Below the pieces are notes generated by a model, which was given only the letters and a program-made list of their open reading frames with translations, was not told the DNA's origin and made no database searches. A stretch of 64,000 nucleotides of DNA, taken from positions 18,484,523-18,548,522 of the forward strand of contig NC_083641.1 of assembly GCF_963576545.1 (NCBI RefSeq), read 5' to 3'. The translations under genes and the position numbers were made by a program. Origin of the DNA: Limanda limanda (lineage: Eukaryota > Chordata > Actinopteri > Pleuronectiformes > Pleuronectidae). Positions 11,498-24,087 of the stretch are shown one piece after another (position 1 is the first letter of the stretch; each line of letters opens with the position of its first letter).

Positions 11498-13788
11498 ATG
11501 TGCGCAGAGAAGAGGAACATGGCCGCCATGCAGCTGCTGCGGGAGTCGGTACATGAGCGGATCAGCGCTGCCGCTGAAGACTTCCTGCTGCAGGTGGAGA
11601 AAGGAGGAGGAAAGGATCAAGTCCCGGAGCTGAGAGCGATGCTCACCGAGCGGCTAATGGCGGCGGAGGAGGAGATCTTCGCGGTGCTTGAGGAAACCTT
11701 GGCGGAGTACGAGGAGCGAGTGGAGCGGTCCGAAAGGTCCGGGCGGAAGATCTGCCGCCAGAGGAGGCTGCTCGATGCCGCGATGCAGCCCGAAGTCCGG
11801 CTGCACAGAGCAGGTCAGTCCCTAGGAACCGCTCACATGCTAACGTTAGCTAGCATCAGCTCGAGCAGCAGAGTTAGTACGCCACTTCCTGTCTCTGTCT
11901 GCTGCATCCGGCTGCTCCACCCATAGATATATATAAAGACTAGATGTCTCGTTCGACGGAGCCGGACGTCACCACATGGCGGCCATCTTGCCAGAGGTTG
12001 CTCGCTCACCCATAACAATGTGTTGGCAGTGGTAAATAACCATAACTTGCTCAATTTTCAACCGATTTGGAAACGGTCTGTTTTGTTATAAACGTCAGAG
12101 ATGTAGATTTGACACTGCATACTTGTGAATAATTATTTAAAAAAAAAAAAAATAATTTATGCAGTGTCATTACTACATCTATGACGTTTATAACAAACCA
12201 GACCGTTTCAAAATCGGTTGAAAATTGAGCAAGTTATGGTTATCCGTTGGCCGGCAACGCAGATGAGACATCTAGTCTTTATATATATATCTATGGCTCC
12301 ACCTCTCACCTGAATAATGAGAAAGATTTGATGCGAACCCCTGCCCTAGAGAAACCGCTTACATGCAGCAGAGTTAATACGCCACTTCCTGTCTCTGTCT
12401 GCTGCACCCGGCTGCTCCACCTGAATAATGAGGAGGATTTGATGCTGTTGTGAACAAGTCTGTGCAGAAAAAACCTGCTGCTGTGTTGCTCATGTCTGAA
12501 ACAGGAAGTCTGGACACATTCCTCTGAGTTTTACCCACAGGTCTTTTCTGAAAGCAGCTTAACCAACAAACTAACTTCCCCTCTGTTAGTGACCTAATTG
12601 GTTTATTTGGCCTCAAAATGAAAAACTTTTTTACCAGAAACCCTTTGTTTTATGCTGCATCCTTTATGAGCTGCGTCTTAACACCAACTGTAAACGACCT
12701 CAACATCTCTACTTCCTGAATGTGATCATTCAAAAATCACAACAGTCAACATTAAACGACACTTTTTCCAAACACTTCAGGAAACTCTGAAATGATAAGT
12801 GTGTGTTTGTGTTTCAGTGTGTCCTGCAGATGTCCAGCAACTGATGGTGATTAAAGAAGAGGTTCCCCCTGAGCAGCAGCAGTGGAGCCCCCTTGTGGAC
12901 CCGGAGGACCCAGAGCCCCCCCACATAAAAGAGAAACAGGAGGAACCGTGGACCAATCAGGATGGACAGCAGCTTCAAGGACTGGAGGAGGCTGATATCA
13001 AGTTCACATTGACTCCTGTCGCGGTGAAGAGTGAAGAAGATGAAGAGGAACTTAAATTGTCAAAGCTTCATCCGAGTGAGATGCAGGAACCAGCCAGGAA
13101 CTCAGGTCCTGATGGACGTTTACAACCAGGTCCTGAAGACAAGACTGAAGACTCTTCTGAGACTGACGACAGTGAGGATGATTGGATGGAGACCAGGGAA
13201 CCTCAGACTGGTTTAAATACAAGAAATAACAAACAGCCTCTAAGTGATATGGGATGTAAGACAGAAAAAAAACAGTTTAGTTGCTCTGAGTGTGGTAAAA
13301 GATATAACCATAGGGGCCATCTAAATACACATATGAGGAGTCATACAGGAGATGAACCGTTCAGTTGCGCTGAGTGTGGTAAAAGATTTAGCCATTCGTG
13401 CCATCTAAATAAACATATGAGGAGTCATACAGGAGAGAAACTGTTCAGTTGCTCTGAGTGTGGTAAAAGATATAAACATAGGAGCCATCTAAATATACAT
13501 ATGAGGATTCATACAGGGGAGAAACGGTTTAGTTGCGCCGAGTGTTCTAAAAGATTTAACACAAGGGACCATCTAAATGTACACATGAGGATTCATACAG
13601 GAGAGAAACCGTTTAGTTGCCCTGAGTGTGATAAAAGATTTAACGAAAAGGGCGGTCTAAATAAACATATGAGGATTCATACAGGAGAGAAACCGTTTAG
13701 TTGCCCTGAGTGTAGTAAAAGATTTAACCAAAGGGGCAATCTATATACACATATGAGAATTCATACAGGAGAGAAAAAGTTGAGTTGA
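11498..13788 (+). CDS. C2H2 zinc-finger protein, teleost multigene family, two exons
   Basis: Probable nuclear DNA-binding transcription regulator. Exon 1 is 11498-11813 (donor CAG|GTCAGT); exon 2 is 12818-13788 (acceptor TTTCAG). Phase joins to make 428 residues. Exon 1 encodes the leader common to many teleost ZNF genes: a region with FLLQVEKGG and a Glu-rich coiled segment (MLTERLMAAEEEIFAVLEET). Exon 2 starts VCPADVQQLMVIKEEVPPEQ, a near-invariant family signature, then an acidic linker. Six tandem fingers follow (residues ~259-426), each C-x2-C-x12-H-x3-H with HTGEKP-like linkers. The array stops abruptly at TGA 13786-13788 just before a seventh, decayed finger. An in-frame ATG at 11519-11521 is an alternative start. 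Family is certain; no orthologue can be named because these genes expand lineage-specifically. Confidence 0.9.
11866..12445 (+). repeat. Local direct duplication in the zinc-finger intron
   Basis: CGCCACTTCCTGTCTCTGTC and its surroundings occur at about 11866-11920 and again at about 12366-12420, both ending GGCTGCTCCAC. The following CTGAATAATGAG...GATTTGATG also occurs twice (about 12311-12332 and 12421-12442). The first copy has been split by the fold-back element at 11921-12296. Confidence 0.75.
11921..12296 (+). mobile_element. Fold-back (MITE-like) element, 376 bp
   Basis: Left end CCATAGATATATATAAAGAC and right end (…GTCTTTATATATATATCTATGG) are inverted copies of about 30 bp. A second, longer inverted pair (CATAACTTGCTCAATTTTCA near 12041 and its complement near 12219-12238) closes on a poly-A/T loop near 12130, so most of the element can form one hairpin. 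CTCCAC flanks both sides (11915-11920 and 12297-12302), a candidate 6-bp target duplication. No coding sequence. Confidence 0.8.
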
Positions 13789-13870
13789 CCTGAGTGTGGT
13801 AAAAGATGTAAAATTCAGTCCTATTGTACGAGACGTGAGGATTCATAAAGGAGAGAACTGGTTAAAGTGT
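13789..13870 (+). pseudogene. Decayed seventh zinc finger after the stop codon
   Basis: Directly after the stop the sequence still reads PECGKRCK, and further on AGGATTCATAAAGGAGAG (from RIHTGE). The first Cys codon of the finger has become TGA, and an indel puts the histidine part in another frame. This is a former finger lost by truncation. Confidence 0.7.
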
Positions 13871-14005
13871 GTTCCTTTCATAGTTTGAATGTGTGTTGTA
13901 AACTAGTTCATATCATTAAATGTTTGTTTTAAGACAATGGCTTCTTGGCTTGTGAGATTCAATGACAGTGTGTGTTCTCCTTTATGTATTGAATGTGTTT
14001 CCAAG

Positions 14006-14011
14006 AATAAA
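14006..14011 (+). promoter_or_regulatory. Polyadenylation signal of the zinc-finger gene
   Basis: AATAAA about 220 bases after the stop codon, followed by a T-rich stretch (TTTCCTCGCCCTCTTCTTTG). It is the first canonical signal downstream. Confidence 0.6.
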
Positions 14012-16068
14012 AGTTTCCTCGCCCTCTTCTTTGTTTCTCTACGAACGGAGGCTGCACTGGCTACAGTTGAATTGTTTCATCACGAGACAAATTAATCAGC
14101 TTCTCACAGTCAGACATGTTTGTTACGTTTGACGTGAAGTTGGAACCGGGCAATATTAGGTAAGAAGATCTGACATGAGTCGTCTGGACCGCAGCATTAC
14201 ACACACGGACAGTGAAGCAGCGATGACGGAGGAGCCCTCGTTGACGTGAATGACGGTAAATGTCAAACAGCAGGATTGTTAAATTCAGAGACAGCTGTGA
14301 TGTCCCCAATCTATAAAATGTAAGATCATTATTTGTATATGCTTATGTTTGTACTGTGATGGTTTGGTTCTGTTGGTCAATCTGTGTGATACTGGACTCA
14401 GATCACAGATCTATATAAAACAACAGATCATAGGGCACTGATTCAGAACAAACACATCTAATCTAATGAGCAATTAGCAGGCAAGGATAGACATCATGTG
14501 ATCGACGCAGGAAGTGAAGCGTGAGTGGCATGGGCAAAACGCATGACACAAAGGACACAACAAACTGAAGTATATGCTAACATAACGGACGAGCCCCCTC
14601 TGATTTAAAGAAGCAATGTTTCCGTTACAGGCCTATTTAAGGGATGGAATATTAAAACAGGTGATCCGTTTTGAATCAATAACACAAAAAAAATCATAAA
14701 TGTCTTGTGATTACAGTGGAGAGGCAGTAACATGATGACTTCAGAGTGAACACAACATAATGTTAGGTGCTAGATGGGAGCCAGAAATATATTAATTCAA
14801 AGTTTTATAGTTTTTGAAATATACAATTCTTGGTACGCATGGTCATTAAGGAGATACATAAAATAATGGTACAACTCTTAAAGTTATTTGTACATCCCCA
14901 CTGCACCACTTAGTTAGTCAAGCCATCCACCTAAAAAAATGAATAATACGATACTTCTATTGTTAACAGCTGAGCAGGAATTGATGTATTGATAGAATCC
15001 AACTATCAGTTTGAGTTCACCAAGAAACATTCTCAAGACCCGATTAGCATCCAATGATTAGATTTTGAGCAACAATTGGATACATTTCTATACAGGAGGA
15101 AATTAAATAAATGCATTTTATCTGATGGATTGCATTTGGATAAAAACTTCAAATAATAATGTTGAAACGTTGTTTTTTATTTCAGTGGTTCAATGTAAGC
15201 AGGATACATTAAAGTGCAGACGATTTAATATTTGAGAATAGGAATTCAGTCAGTGAAAAAAAGATATTTTAATCCCATATCCACTTGGAAGCCAAAATAA
15301 TGGGACTGTTTTACAAACCACATACAAACAAAACAGGACTTTTAAGGAATTCAAAGCCATTTAGAAAGGAAATATATACCATTGCCTACTTTGACACTTT
15401 TATTCCTGGCATCAACTGCATATAGGAAGAGATTTGATCAACAAACATTTTCAACATAAGAAAAATGAGGAGAATGTTTTTAATAAACAACTTCTAACAT
15501 TTTTTCCAGTTTAACTCAACTGAACATAACAGTTGTCAGGGATACCAGCAACAATGCTGCTCTTATTTTAGTGTCAAAATATTTTCCAGTACATTTTTCA
15601 TTCAGTACAGTCACCACTCTCAGCAATTTAGTATTCAAAAACTGTGAAGATTACAGTTGACTGTGAACAGTTACATACAATCATCTTCGTAAAGAGAAAT
15701 ATAAACTGAACCATGGGGAAATAGTTGTCAGATGACATCAATCTTGGGAATACATGGTAGTGCAATCAAAGCAAGACAATTCGTGTTAAGTGAAAAGCTA
15801 CATATGAGCCTTCGATATGTTGTGATTAACCTGTATTACTATCATCCAATACCCAGAGACACAACTACCCAATTGTCACTTGTGTTGTGTTGCAGTGGAG
15901 TTAATGAGGCATAAATCCATTTGAATCAAACCTTCCAGCGTAGTTTGAGAAAAACCAACTAGCAAACAAAACATTATTCAATTTGTTAAAATAAAAACAG
16001 CTCCCATTCCTCTGCAGATTGATGAATGCATACGTTAAGTGTGACAGAAAAAAAGCCACCACATTGTC
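14012..16068. other. Intergenic stretch / probable tbcb 3' UTR
   Basis: AT-rich, no supportable ORF or RNA gene. The part nearest 16068 should contain the 3' UTR of tbcb, transcribed leftwards. A short frame MFVTFDVKLEPGNIR ending in a good donor (about 14118-14162) was seen but has no recognisable family or partner exon. Confidence 0.6.
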
Positions 16069-19000
16069 CTACATCTCATCTATACCATAATCCTCCTCTG
16101 GAAAGTCTCCCACCGTCACATTCAAAGGCTTCACAAATGCACCATATTTCATCTCACAGTCAAAATATTGCTTCTCTTGAACACTGTGGAGACATAATTT
16201 TCAAAAAGGGGACAAGGTCATAATCAGGGTCAAATCAAGGCCAAGTGAAATGTGTATTGCATAAATTATAGTGCACTTACGTTCCATTGTGTTTTCCCAG
16301 GGGCTCATCATACTTTACACCCACCCAGTAGCCTGGCTTGAAATCGGTTGTACCTGCAATTAAAGCAACATTATTTACAGCAGGTATTTCTACTCTTTTT
16401 ACTTGTCATTTGCTTAGTCAATTCTCTGTCTTTTACCTGACAACGGCAGGTTATCAAAAGTTATAAGTGAGATGCCATTTTCACCTCTGCTCTGTGTGTT
16501 TAACACAGGATCACAGATTAATTTGCCATATTTAATCATGGTGTCTTTTACCGAACAAAGTTAACTGCCTGAAGCACACAAAAAAACCTGGAACGTTTTT
16601 GGACAGCGAGACATTGTTTTGTTCACTCTGCGGCGCATTAGAGTAAACTGCATACATGTTCATTGGGCATTACAATAATCAACCCTAATTAACAGTTCAG
16701 GCCTAATCACTCATCAGCGGACAGCTTTTCTCCTGGAATTTACCCAGAAATAGCTACAGGTCCACATGCTGTGGGGTCAGTCAGTCTCTTTGAGACCCAC
16801 AGGGGAGAATACCTGGTAAGATTGTGCTGAGGTCCGAGGATTTTTTTTTTTACGGATTAAGCCATAATTTTAATCTGTATGTCTGTCGAAAGGGTTGAAC
16901 AGTTAGTGGTGAACATTCCTTATCTATGTGGATTTAACAACTTTCAGTCACACTGACAAAATAAAACAGAACATGCCAGCATAGGAAGCACTTTAACAGC
17001 CAATCCAGCAGTTACTTTTGGTATCATTAAACTATTATAGAAATGTTTAATAATTCATCCGCATTTAATAAATGGTGTAATGGGCCTTCATCACCATAAA
17101 TTAAATCAAAGTCTGCAGAAAGTAGCATCCGAGTCTCCTACACAAAGTAAACCAGCTAATCTTTGTTCACACTTACCAACATACATGACCGTGGCAACCT
17201 TTGTGGGCTGCCCGGGGACCAGCACTTGGCATCGGTTGCCAACAGAAATGGCCTCAGCAGCAGCCTTCTGTTCGTTCTCCCGAGCAGCCACCTCTGCTTG
17301 CTTCTTGGCTGTTTCTTCCTCATTGAAGCGGCCCACACGGTTTCTCTTCATGAACGACCTTGCTGAGTCTGAGGGAAAGAAACTCATGAACACATACTTT
17401 ACAACCGTCTGTGAGTGCCAAATATTTTTTTCTATTAAAAAAGTTTGAATAGCTAGTTTTACATTTTGTCAAAATGTTCGCAAAATAAATAGAGCTTTCT
17501 ACAGTTGTTGCGTAATGGAGGTATTAGATGTTTTATTGTCAGGATCCCATGGTGAATTTTAAATGGGATTGATGTAATCATTAAAAAAACTTAAATACTT
17601 TGATGTGTAGCTATATCATCCTTTGCTATACCAAAAGCCCCATTTGGGCATTAAACTAGGGAATTATTGTAAAACGTATATCAATAAGCACTGAAAATAG
17701 ATTTATCTTATGAAAAATAGAAATTGAAGAGAAGAGTTGGTGTAGCGGTTTGTACCTGTTCTTTTTTCGTAGTCTCGTTCTGAGAGTTCAAACTTCTCCA
17801 CTTCGGAAACATCGGTAAACTCGCCCACCTGTTGTCCACTATTATCAATAACCTGAGCAGAAAATTAGTTTGTCAAAAATCACTTTTAATTGAAACAAGA
17901 ACGACAATAAGTCAGCCGGGCTAATTAGGTTAAATGGTGCAGGTTTAATATTAATTGTGTTCAGTAGGGGATTTGTTCGTTTTTACCACAGGGAACGTCA
18001 CCCCCAGAACTCGGTTTGGGAGAGTCTCTCCAGATAATTAGCCTTAGTAGCTGATAACTCAATGATGGGGGCCGACACCTCTGCAGTAGAGAACACTATA
18101 GTTGTTGCGTAAACGCAAACGGTCAAAGCAGTATCTACCCTTTTTATACTGAATTCTTCCTGCCTGCCTAAGACAATATGTCTTTACGGATGGCCACTGA
18201 ACATCGACGCAAATGGATTTCTATCCGTGCTGCAGATGATCAGTCTGACTGAGACAGAGGGTCAGTGTGTTTGAATGGGAAAGAGAGGGATAGCAAGGCA
18301 AAGAGCACCATCCTTCTGATCTATTCTGTTTCAGCTTTTATAAGCACACTGCGGGGGGGGGCATTATTTAGCTAGCGGTGCTACCTATAGTAGGTTCACC
18401 TGCTCACACATGTTCTCCAGCTACACATGTGGCTCTCTTTTCAATATGGATGGGAGGATGACTGACAGGGAATGGCAGAATCGGCAAGTTAGAGGGATGC
18501 TTTTTTTGGTCAGTCAGATTTTATGGGGATAGCATCCCCCTCATCCCCTGAAAAAACATCTACTTATTATGTCAATGCATAATATTTTTGTGAAAACCAA
18601 ACCAATATAAATTTCACACAATCTGTTGCACCAAAAATGTATTCTGTCATTTTGTGAGGCTATTTCTGTCTTGCCTACAGATAAAGAGAATCAAATTTGG
18701 ACCCATGAAACCTGGCTGTGCATATGACACTACAATATGGCAATAGTCAGCTACATACATGTATTCTGCAGTCATCATCCACAGGATAGGAGCCCAGCAA
18801 AGCTTCATTGTTGTCCATTTTCAGCAACAACTTGTCTGAGACACTGTATAACTCCAGATCCATGGAGCCGGCAGGTGTGCCCACAGCCATCTCCAACCTT
18901 CCCTGGTTAAAGTAAAAACAAAATAGTACATGTAATTCAATTGGATTTTTAAAATGCTGATTAGATTTGTGATAACATGAAGACAGAAATGAACTTTAAT

Positions 19001-19870
19001 GGCACTCAGTCAAACACATACCTCCACTAAAGCAGTCGCCTTAAGAAATCACTTTTTAATTTAGATCTGCACACATACTCATACATATCAGTCCTCTTAA
19101 CATGACTAGTCTGTTTCAACAAGATCCATGAATTATTTCTTCCACCAAAGAGGTTATGTTTTCACCCCTGACTATTTGTTTGTTAGCTGTTTTGTTTGTA
19201 GGCAAGATTTCACAAAAACAACTATACAGATTCCCACAAAACGTAATGGAGGGATGTGGTATGAGCCAGGGATGAACCCATCATCTGTTGATTGTGTATT
19301 AAGATCAGGGGCAGATCCAGTAATAATTTTCATTTCCTTTAATATTATGAATTTTGACTTCTTTTTTTTCCCCTTCCAAACATTTTCCTTAATTTCTCCG
19401 ATAATAATTTATGGATCTTGATGTGAACAAATCAGGAATGTTTAGGAGACTGATATTTGGTGCAGATCCAAATAAAAATCCAGATGTAGGGAATTTAAAT
19501 TTGGTTTTCTAACAGGACTGTTGGGCCTGATTTCCATTCTAATTCTCTCATTCAAATGTTGAGTCTGGATCTGCCCCCGATCCGAATATACACCAACTTT
19601 TAATGGGTTCATCTCTAAGCTGTACAGCATCTTTAGCACAACAATAGTTTTTGCACAGTCTAACCAACAGACAAAGTGGTGAAAAATAATAATTTCCTTG
19701 GTGGAGTTGATAAGGATCGATGTAGTTAGCAGGTTGGATCTTAGGCTCACCTTAAGGTCAGCGATGCACAGCCCCCTGTTGAACCTGCGCTGAACCTCCA
19801 CAGCGTAGACAGTGCTCGTAATGCGCACATTCACAAGGGGGTTGGTGATTATTGTCACTTGGTCTTCCAT
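16069..19870 (-). CDS. tbcb: Tubulin folding cofactor B
   Basis: Cytosolic alpha-tubulin chaperone acting with TBCE in heterodimer assembly and dissociation. Six coding exons on the minus strand: 19751-19870, 18759-18902, 17756-17852, 17177-17368, 16281-16353, 16069-16183; phases join to 246 residues (human 244). The N-terminal ubiquitin-like domain carries LELYSVSDK and [19 protein letters not shown] charged coiled linker follows ([20 protein letters not shown]). The C-terminal CAP-Gly domain has [39 protein letters not shown] and ends EEDYGIDEM, close to the human ending DEI. The start at 19870 is chosen because no other in-frame ATG exists before a strong upstream acceptor (CTCTTTTTAG, exon edge 19906), implying a separate 5' non-coding exon. 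The longest intron (17853-18758) contains no gene. Confidence 0.96.
19139..19705 (+). repeat. CCACCAAAGAGG-type interspersed repeat in tbcb intron 1 / exon 1 vicinity
   Basis: Left end TTCCACCAAAGAGGTTATGT and right end TTCCTTGGTGGAGTT are inverted. Internal phrases (TTCCCACAAAACGTAATGGA, TGAACCCAT, ATGGATCTTGATG) are shared with copies at 25680-25905 and, inverted, at 51345-51540. Very common in fish and other marine animals. The right part seems to be a second piece in opposite orientation. It ends about 45 bp from the tbcb exon 1 donor. Confidence 0.6.
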
Positions 19871-20439
19871 TTTTGAGGCCGTTTGGATGAAGCAGTTGGT
19901 CACAAACTAAAAAGAGAGGACAAATAAAGTGACATATTAATAATAATAACCTTATTGGTATAGTACTTATCTAAACAAGGTAACAAAATGCTTCACACAA
20001 AGGAATAATTATACCTAGCTCTGCGAGCAGCAATTTACTATAAAAGAGGCTTACCTCCTTTTGGCAGTAGGTGATGCTCAATCACTCAGACAGACAGACT
20101 AATATATCTGTTAATCTCTTTTGTATAAATATTTCACCTTTGCAACACACTGAGACATAAGCCTGAGTGGGATTGGATAGTGAGTCCACCCAGGCTTTGT
20201 AATGTCAAATTGAATCCTTAAAAGGACACTTCAAAGAATATAATTAATTGATGTCAGTTTGCTTTAATGTCACAATATCAGTGGCATTAACCCGCCATTA
20301 AACAACAAGAAGAAGAAATAGTAAGTCACAAACAAGTGTTATCGTTTCATCTTAACACGAGTAGTGAGTGCGTGGGTAATCAGCTGTACAACTACATTAA
20401 AAGGAGCAGCTGTCCCTTGCAGAACTGAGGGCATGACAT

Positions 20440-20500
20440 AGATAGAGTACTTTATTCATCCCCGAAGGGAAATTAATTTGTCATAGCAGCCGGTATATTT
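20440..20500 (+). repeat. Teleost retroposon tail (CTTTATTCATCCCCGAAGGG)
   Basis: ACTTTATTCATCCCCGAAGG followed by GAAATTAATTTGTCATAGC is a short retroposon-derived motif found in many teleosts. It is followed by 300 bases of low-complexity ATA-rich sequence (20500-20815). Confidence 0.5.
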
Positions 20501-20867
20501 GAATACAATAAAATACAATACAATAGAATAAAAAATATTGAGGTAGAAAGAATAAAAAACAGAAGCACAAGATAAAATAGGTAGATAAGGTGCAGTGGCA
20601 AGATGATGGTAATAGTACTGATGATATGATGGTAATGTTATTGTTAGACAGTATATAAAAATAGTACAGTAGATATAGTATATAATATAACATAATATAT
20701 TTATATATGAGAGTAATTATACCAATATAATAGCAGTATATAGTAATAATGGCAGCAACAGTATATATAATAATAATAGTAATATAATAATAATAATTAT
20801 AACATGTACAAATATGTGTATATAGACTTATGTATACAAAGAATATACAGAGACATGTTCATCCTAT

Positions 20868-21135
20868 ACGAACTCTTAATGTTCCTGACGCGTAATACGC
20901 CTGTGTACCGAATTTCGTGAAGATCAGGTAACCGGACAGAATTGCTGCTTATTATATGGGGCCATTTTGCCACGCCCATTATGAATTACTCCAGAATACG
21001 TACATTGTCACCGGGCCTGACGCCACGCAAAGTTTGGTTGTTTTTGTTCGTATGTTCGAGACGTCAAAAATGCGATTTGCCTGAATAATAAAAAGAAAAA
21101 CAATAGGTCCTTAGAACTGTCGGTGCTCAGGCCCC
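20868..21135 (-). repeat. GGGCCCGAGCAC-family copy C, minus strand, partial
   Basis: Read on the minus strand it starts GGGGCCTGAGCACC, then GCCTGAATAATAAAAAG-type spacing (TTATTCAGGCAAAT), GTACGTATTCTGGAGTAATT, GGGCGTGGCAAAATGGC. The central part has diverged, with a 5' segment not shared with copy E. Confidence 0.6.
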
Positions 21136-21483
21136 AATTCTCTTATTTTGGTTGGTTAGCTTGGGTTAGCCACACGCTGTGTTAGCTGTTTGGTTGGCTA
21201 GCAACACATGTTATACACGTTGGATACACTGATGCGTCACGGCGTAGTTGCCGTAGTTACTTACAAAGGCGTGTGTCTTGTTCGTTGGTATCTGAGGAGC
21301 TTCGTCTTGTGTGTGTATCAGTTCAACCCGAAGAGTCCATCGCTTTCACGCCGTTGTTATAGTGATGTTAGCACAGCTAGCCACGGGGTGTGCTGGTCAT
21401 AGGTGCTGGTTTGAGAACTGTCGCAGCAGCTTCCCGATACGCCCATTTCTGGAACGTTCTACCCGCCACCAGGCTGCAAAGCA

Positions 21484-21593
21484 CCAATCACATCGAGGAG
21501 TGAAAAGGCTTGACCAATAGAGTTACGAGACGCAAGAAAAGGGGGTAACGGGGACCGCCCACTACTTGTAGATTGACACGATGGATAACCAAT
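21484..21593 (-). promoter_or_regulatory. CCAAT-box cluster, possible tbcb upstream promoter
   Basis: CCAAT pentamers at 21484-21488, 21514-21518 and 21589-21593 lie in a locally GC-richer patch (21140-21620) between repeats. tbcb needs a 5' non-coding exon upstream of 19906, so this is a candidate promoter for it. No donor site was confidently placed, so the link is inference. Confidence 0.25.
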
Positions 21594-21864
21594 CACTGAT
21601 CACAATGAGGTGCAGTGTGTTCTCCAGCCTGAAGTAAACATGACTGAGCAGAATCCTCTCAGGAACAATCAGGAGAGAGCAGAGATACAGTCATATGTGT
21701 GGATTATTGATTGAATATGAAAATAGATACATAAATACAGGTCTGTGCTTTGTATTATTGCAGGTTTGATCTCCAGGACTAAGGAGATAAAGCAAAACTT
21801 TCCTTTGACCTGATACCATTTCCTACCAGGCCAGCAACAAATCATACGATAATAAATGATAAGA

Positions 21865-22042
<178 letters not shown>

Positions 22043-23423
22043 ACAGAATGAGATAGACAAGAGAAAAAAATAAAAAAAATATATACAAAACAATGCAGAG
22101 TTTGTACATTATATACACTTTCGCTGTACAAGTGGTTTGTACAGAAATGATAATGAGTAAAGTGCAGTGACACGGGATGATTGCAATAGCAAGCTAAAAA
22201 CTGTTAGGAGATATGATGAAGTGCAGAGGACACTTCTTTGCAAATTGATATTTTCTGTAAGAAATAGTGCAAGTAATATAAGTAGAGTAACATGAGAAAG
22301 AACCAGTGTAGTATTTTTCTCAGTCATTATATGTATTTGTATCCTTAAACACTAATACTATTATGTTACAGAGTGAAATATGTCATAATTTGTGTTGAGA
22401 ATGCGTTAGTAGAACCTTTCTTCTCTATAAATATTTAACAAAATACTTTGACAAACATGAGGAATACTTTTAACTATTCTGTGGTGACTATATCATAAAC
22501 ACAGTTTATGGTTTGAAGACCGAGCATTTTTTTAATGGTGAATAACAAATGTGATATGTGAATACAAGCCACGATGTCAAAGAGGTTATTATGACATGCA
22601 CTCAAGAGAACCATGTGCCCAGGATATAATCTCACATGGTAGTTTCATTTTTTGGGGGATCCCATCAAAACTAGTATCAACCATCAATACAAAACTTGTA
22701 TCACTGGACATTAATATATACATGATGCATAATGGATATTCAATAAAAAAAAAAAAAGTCTTGCTGTTGATAAAAAAGGTCCCCAGAAAAACAAGCCTTT
22801 TCTTGATGTGGACATGTGGTAAAACTTAAGTCTTCAATGACCACAGAGAACAGATCATAACAGCATGTGTGGGCAGAAAAAGAGAGAAGATCAAACAATG
22901 CAGTGAGCCTCAAAAGAACAGAGGAGAGCAGAGCAGGGCCTCAGAACCGCCCACAGCACAATGTTAAAATTGTACATCCCTTTGGTTGTTGATGGAGGTG
23001 CAGCTCTATTCATATATTTTATTACATCTGAACAACCATGCTCTTTTCTGTGTGACTCACATTTATGAATCTTTGAGGTTCAGGTCAAGGCCTGAACACA
23101 CAAATGTAAGCTTACAGTTTTTCATTATTTCAAAAGAGAGAAAAACAATCAAGATCCGTCCTTTATTTTCCAAAGTTATCCTGAGAACTTTACCTGACAT
23201 CAAGGAAGTGTCATTACACTTTATTTGTATGGCAAAAATTGATTAAATAAACATGAATATTTCCATGGAACAAGTTTTATCCAACAGCCGATGTGAGAAG
23301 TAACTTATATTACAGTAAATTATAGTAATAACCAACTTTATTTACATGGCACTTTTCAAAACACATCTAGACTGTGCTATAAAAGTTCAAAATGATAGAC
23401 TGAAGGCAAACAATAAGAAAAAG

Positions 23424-23510
23424 TTAAAATAAATTAAATTAAATTAAATTAAATTAATCCTGCGCAGGAGATGCGCAGTTCACTGCTGCGCAGGAGGTAA
23501 ATTAAATTTA
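23424..23510. repeat. (TTAAA)n array with TGCGCAG triplet
   Basis: About six TTAAA units are followed by CCTGCGCAGGAGATGCGCAG and CTGCTGCGCAGG, then AT-rich sequence. Three TGCGCAG words within 40 bases stand out in the AT-rich surroundings. Confidence 0.5.
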
Positions 23511-23696
23511 AATTTATAATTTAAATTAAAAAGAATATAAATTTAAAAAAAAAAAACTAACATTTCTAGGACTGCAAAGCAGCACTGATCGGGCCGAGCA
23601 CATGCATTTTGAAGCGTTGCATGCCTTTTGCCTGGAAAAAATAAATAATGACTTAGGAAATGTTGACACATAGAGCTATGTTAAAGCATGTTAAAG

Positions 23697-23799
23697 CCCT
23701 CAAAAAGCTAATTAATTTGCCTGAATAATAATAATACAATACAACTTACAATTTCAACAAGGTCTCACTGTCTGTCAGTGCCTCTCAGTGCTCAGGCCC
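23697..23799 (-). repeat. GGGCCCGAGCAC-family fragment, copy D, minus strand
   Basis: On the minus strand: AGGGCCTGAGCACTGAGAGG, then CTTGTTGAAATTGTAAG, a TTATTATTATTCAGGCAAAT and CTTTTTGAGGG. This reproduces the first 100 bases of the family. Confidence 0.65.
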
Positions 23800-24087
23800 T
23801 AAAAAGCTAATAAATAAGAAACGAATTAAAACAGGTTGAAGATCACACAGCTTTATAGCACTGAAACAAAGATTAACTGTTTCAGATGAGATGTATACTA
23901 ATATATATGTTTATTATTTATATTTATAACTAAGTTGCACTCTTTGACTTAAATATGAGTTAGGTGAAGGGGCGTGTCCGCCACTGGTCACAGACACTGG
24001 TGGTTTGCAGGAGACTGGGATAGAGAGAGAGAGGAGGAGGAGGAGGAGGAGGAACTACGGGCGAAAAAAAAAAAAGTTAAAGTAAAA

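Noticed and set aside
14118..14162. Possible short exon MFVTFDVKLEPGNIR with a GTAAGA donor
   Set aside because: No acceptor-side partner, no recognised family; a donor-like hexamer by chance is frequent.
17080..17448. 122-codon plus-strand frame opposite a tbcb exon
   Set aside because: Antisense shadow of the tbcb exon at 17177-17368, which carries the coiled linker and the start of CAP-Gly.
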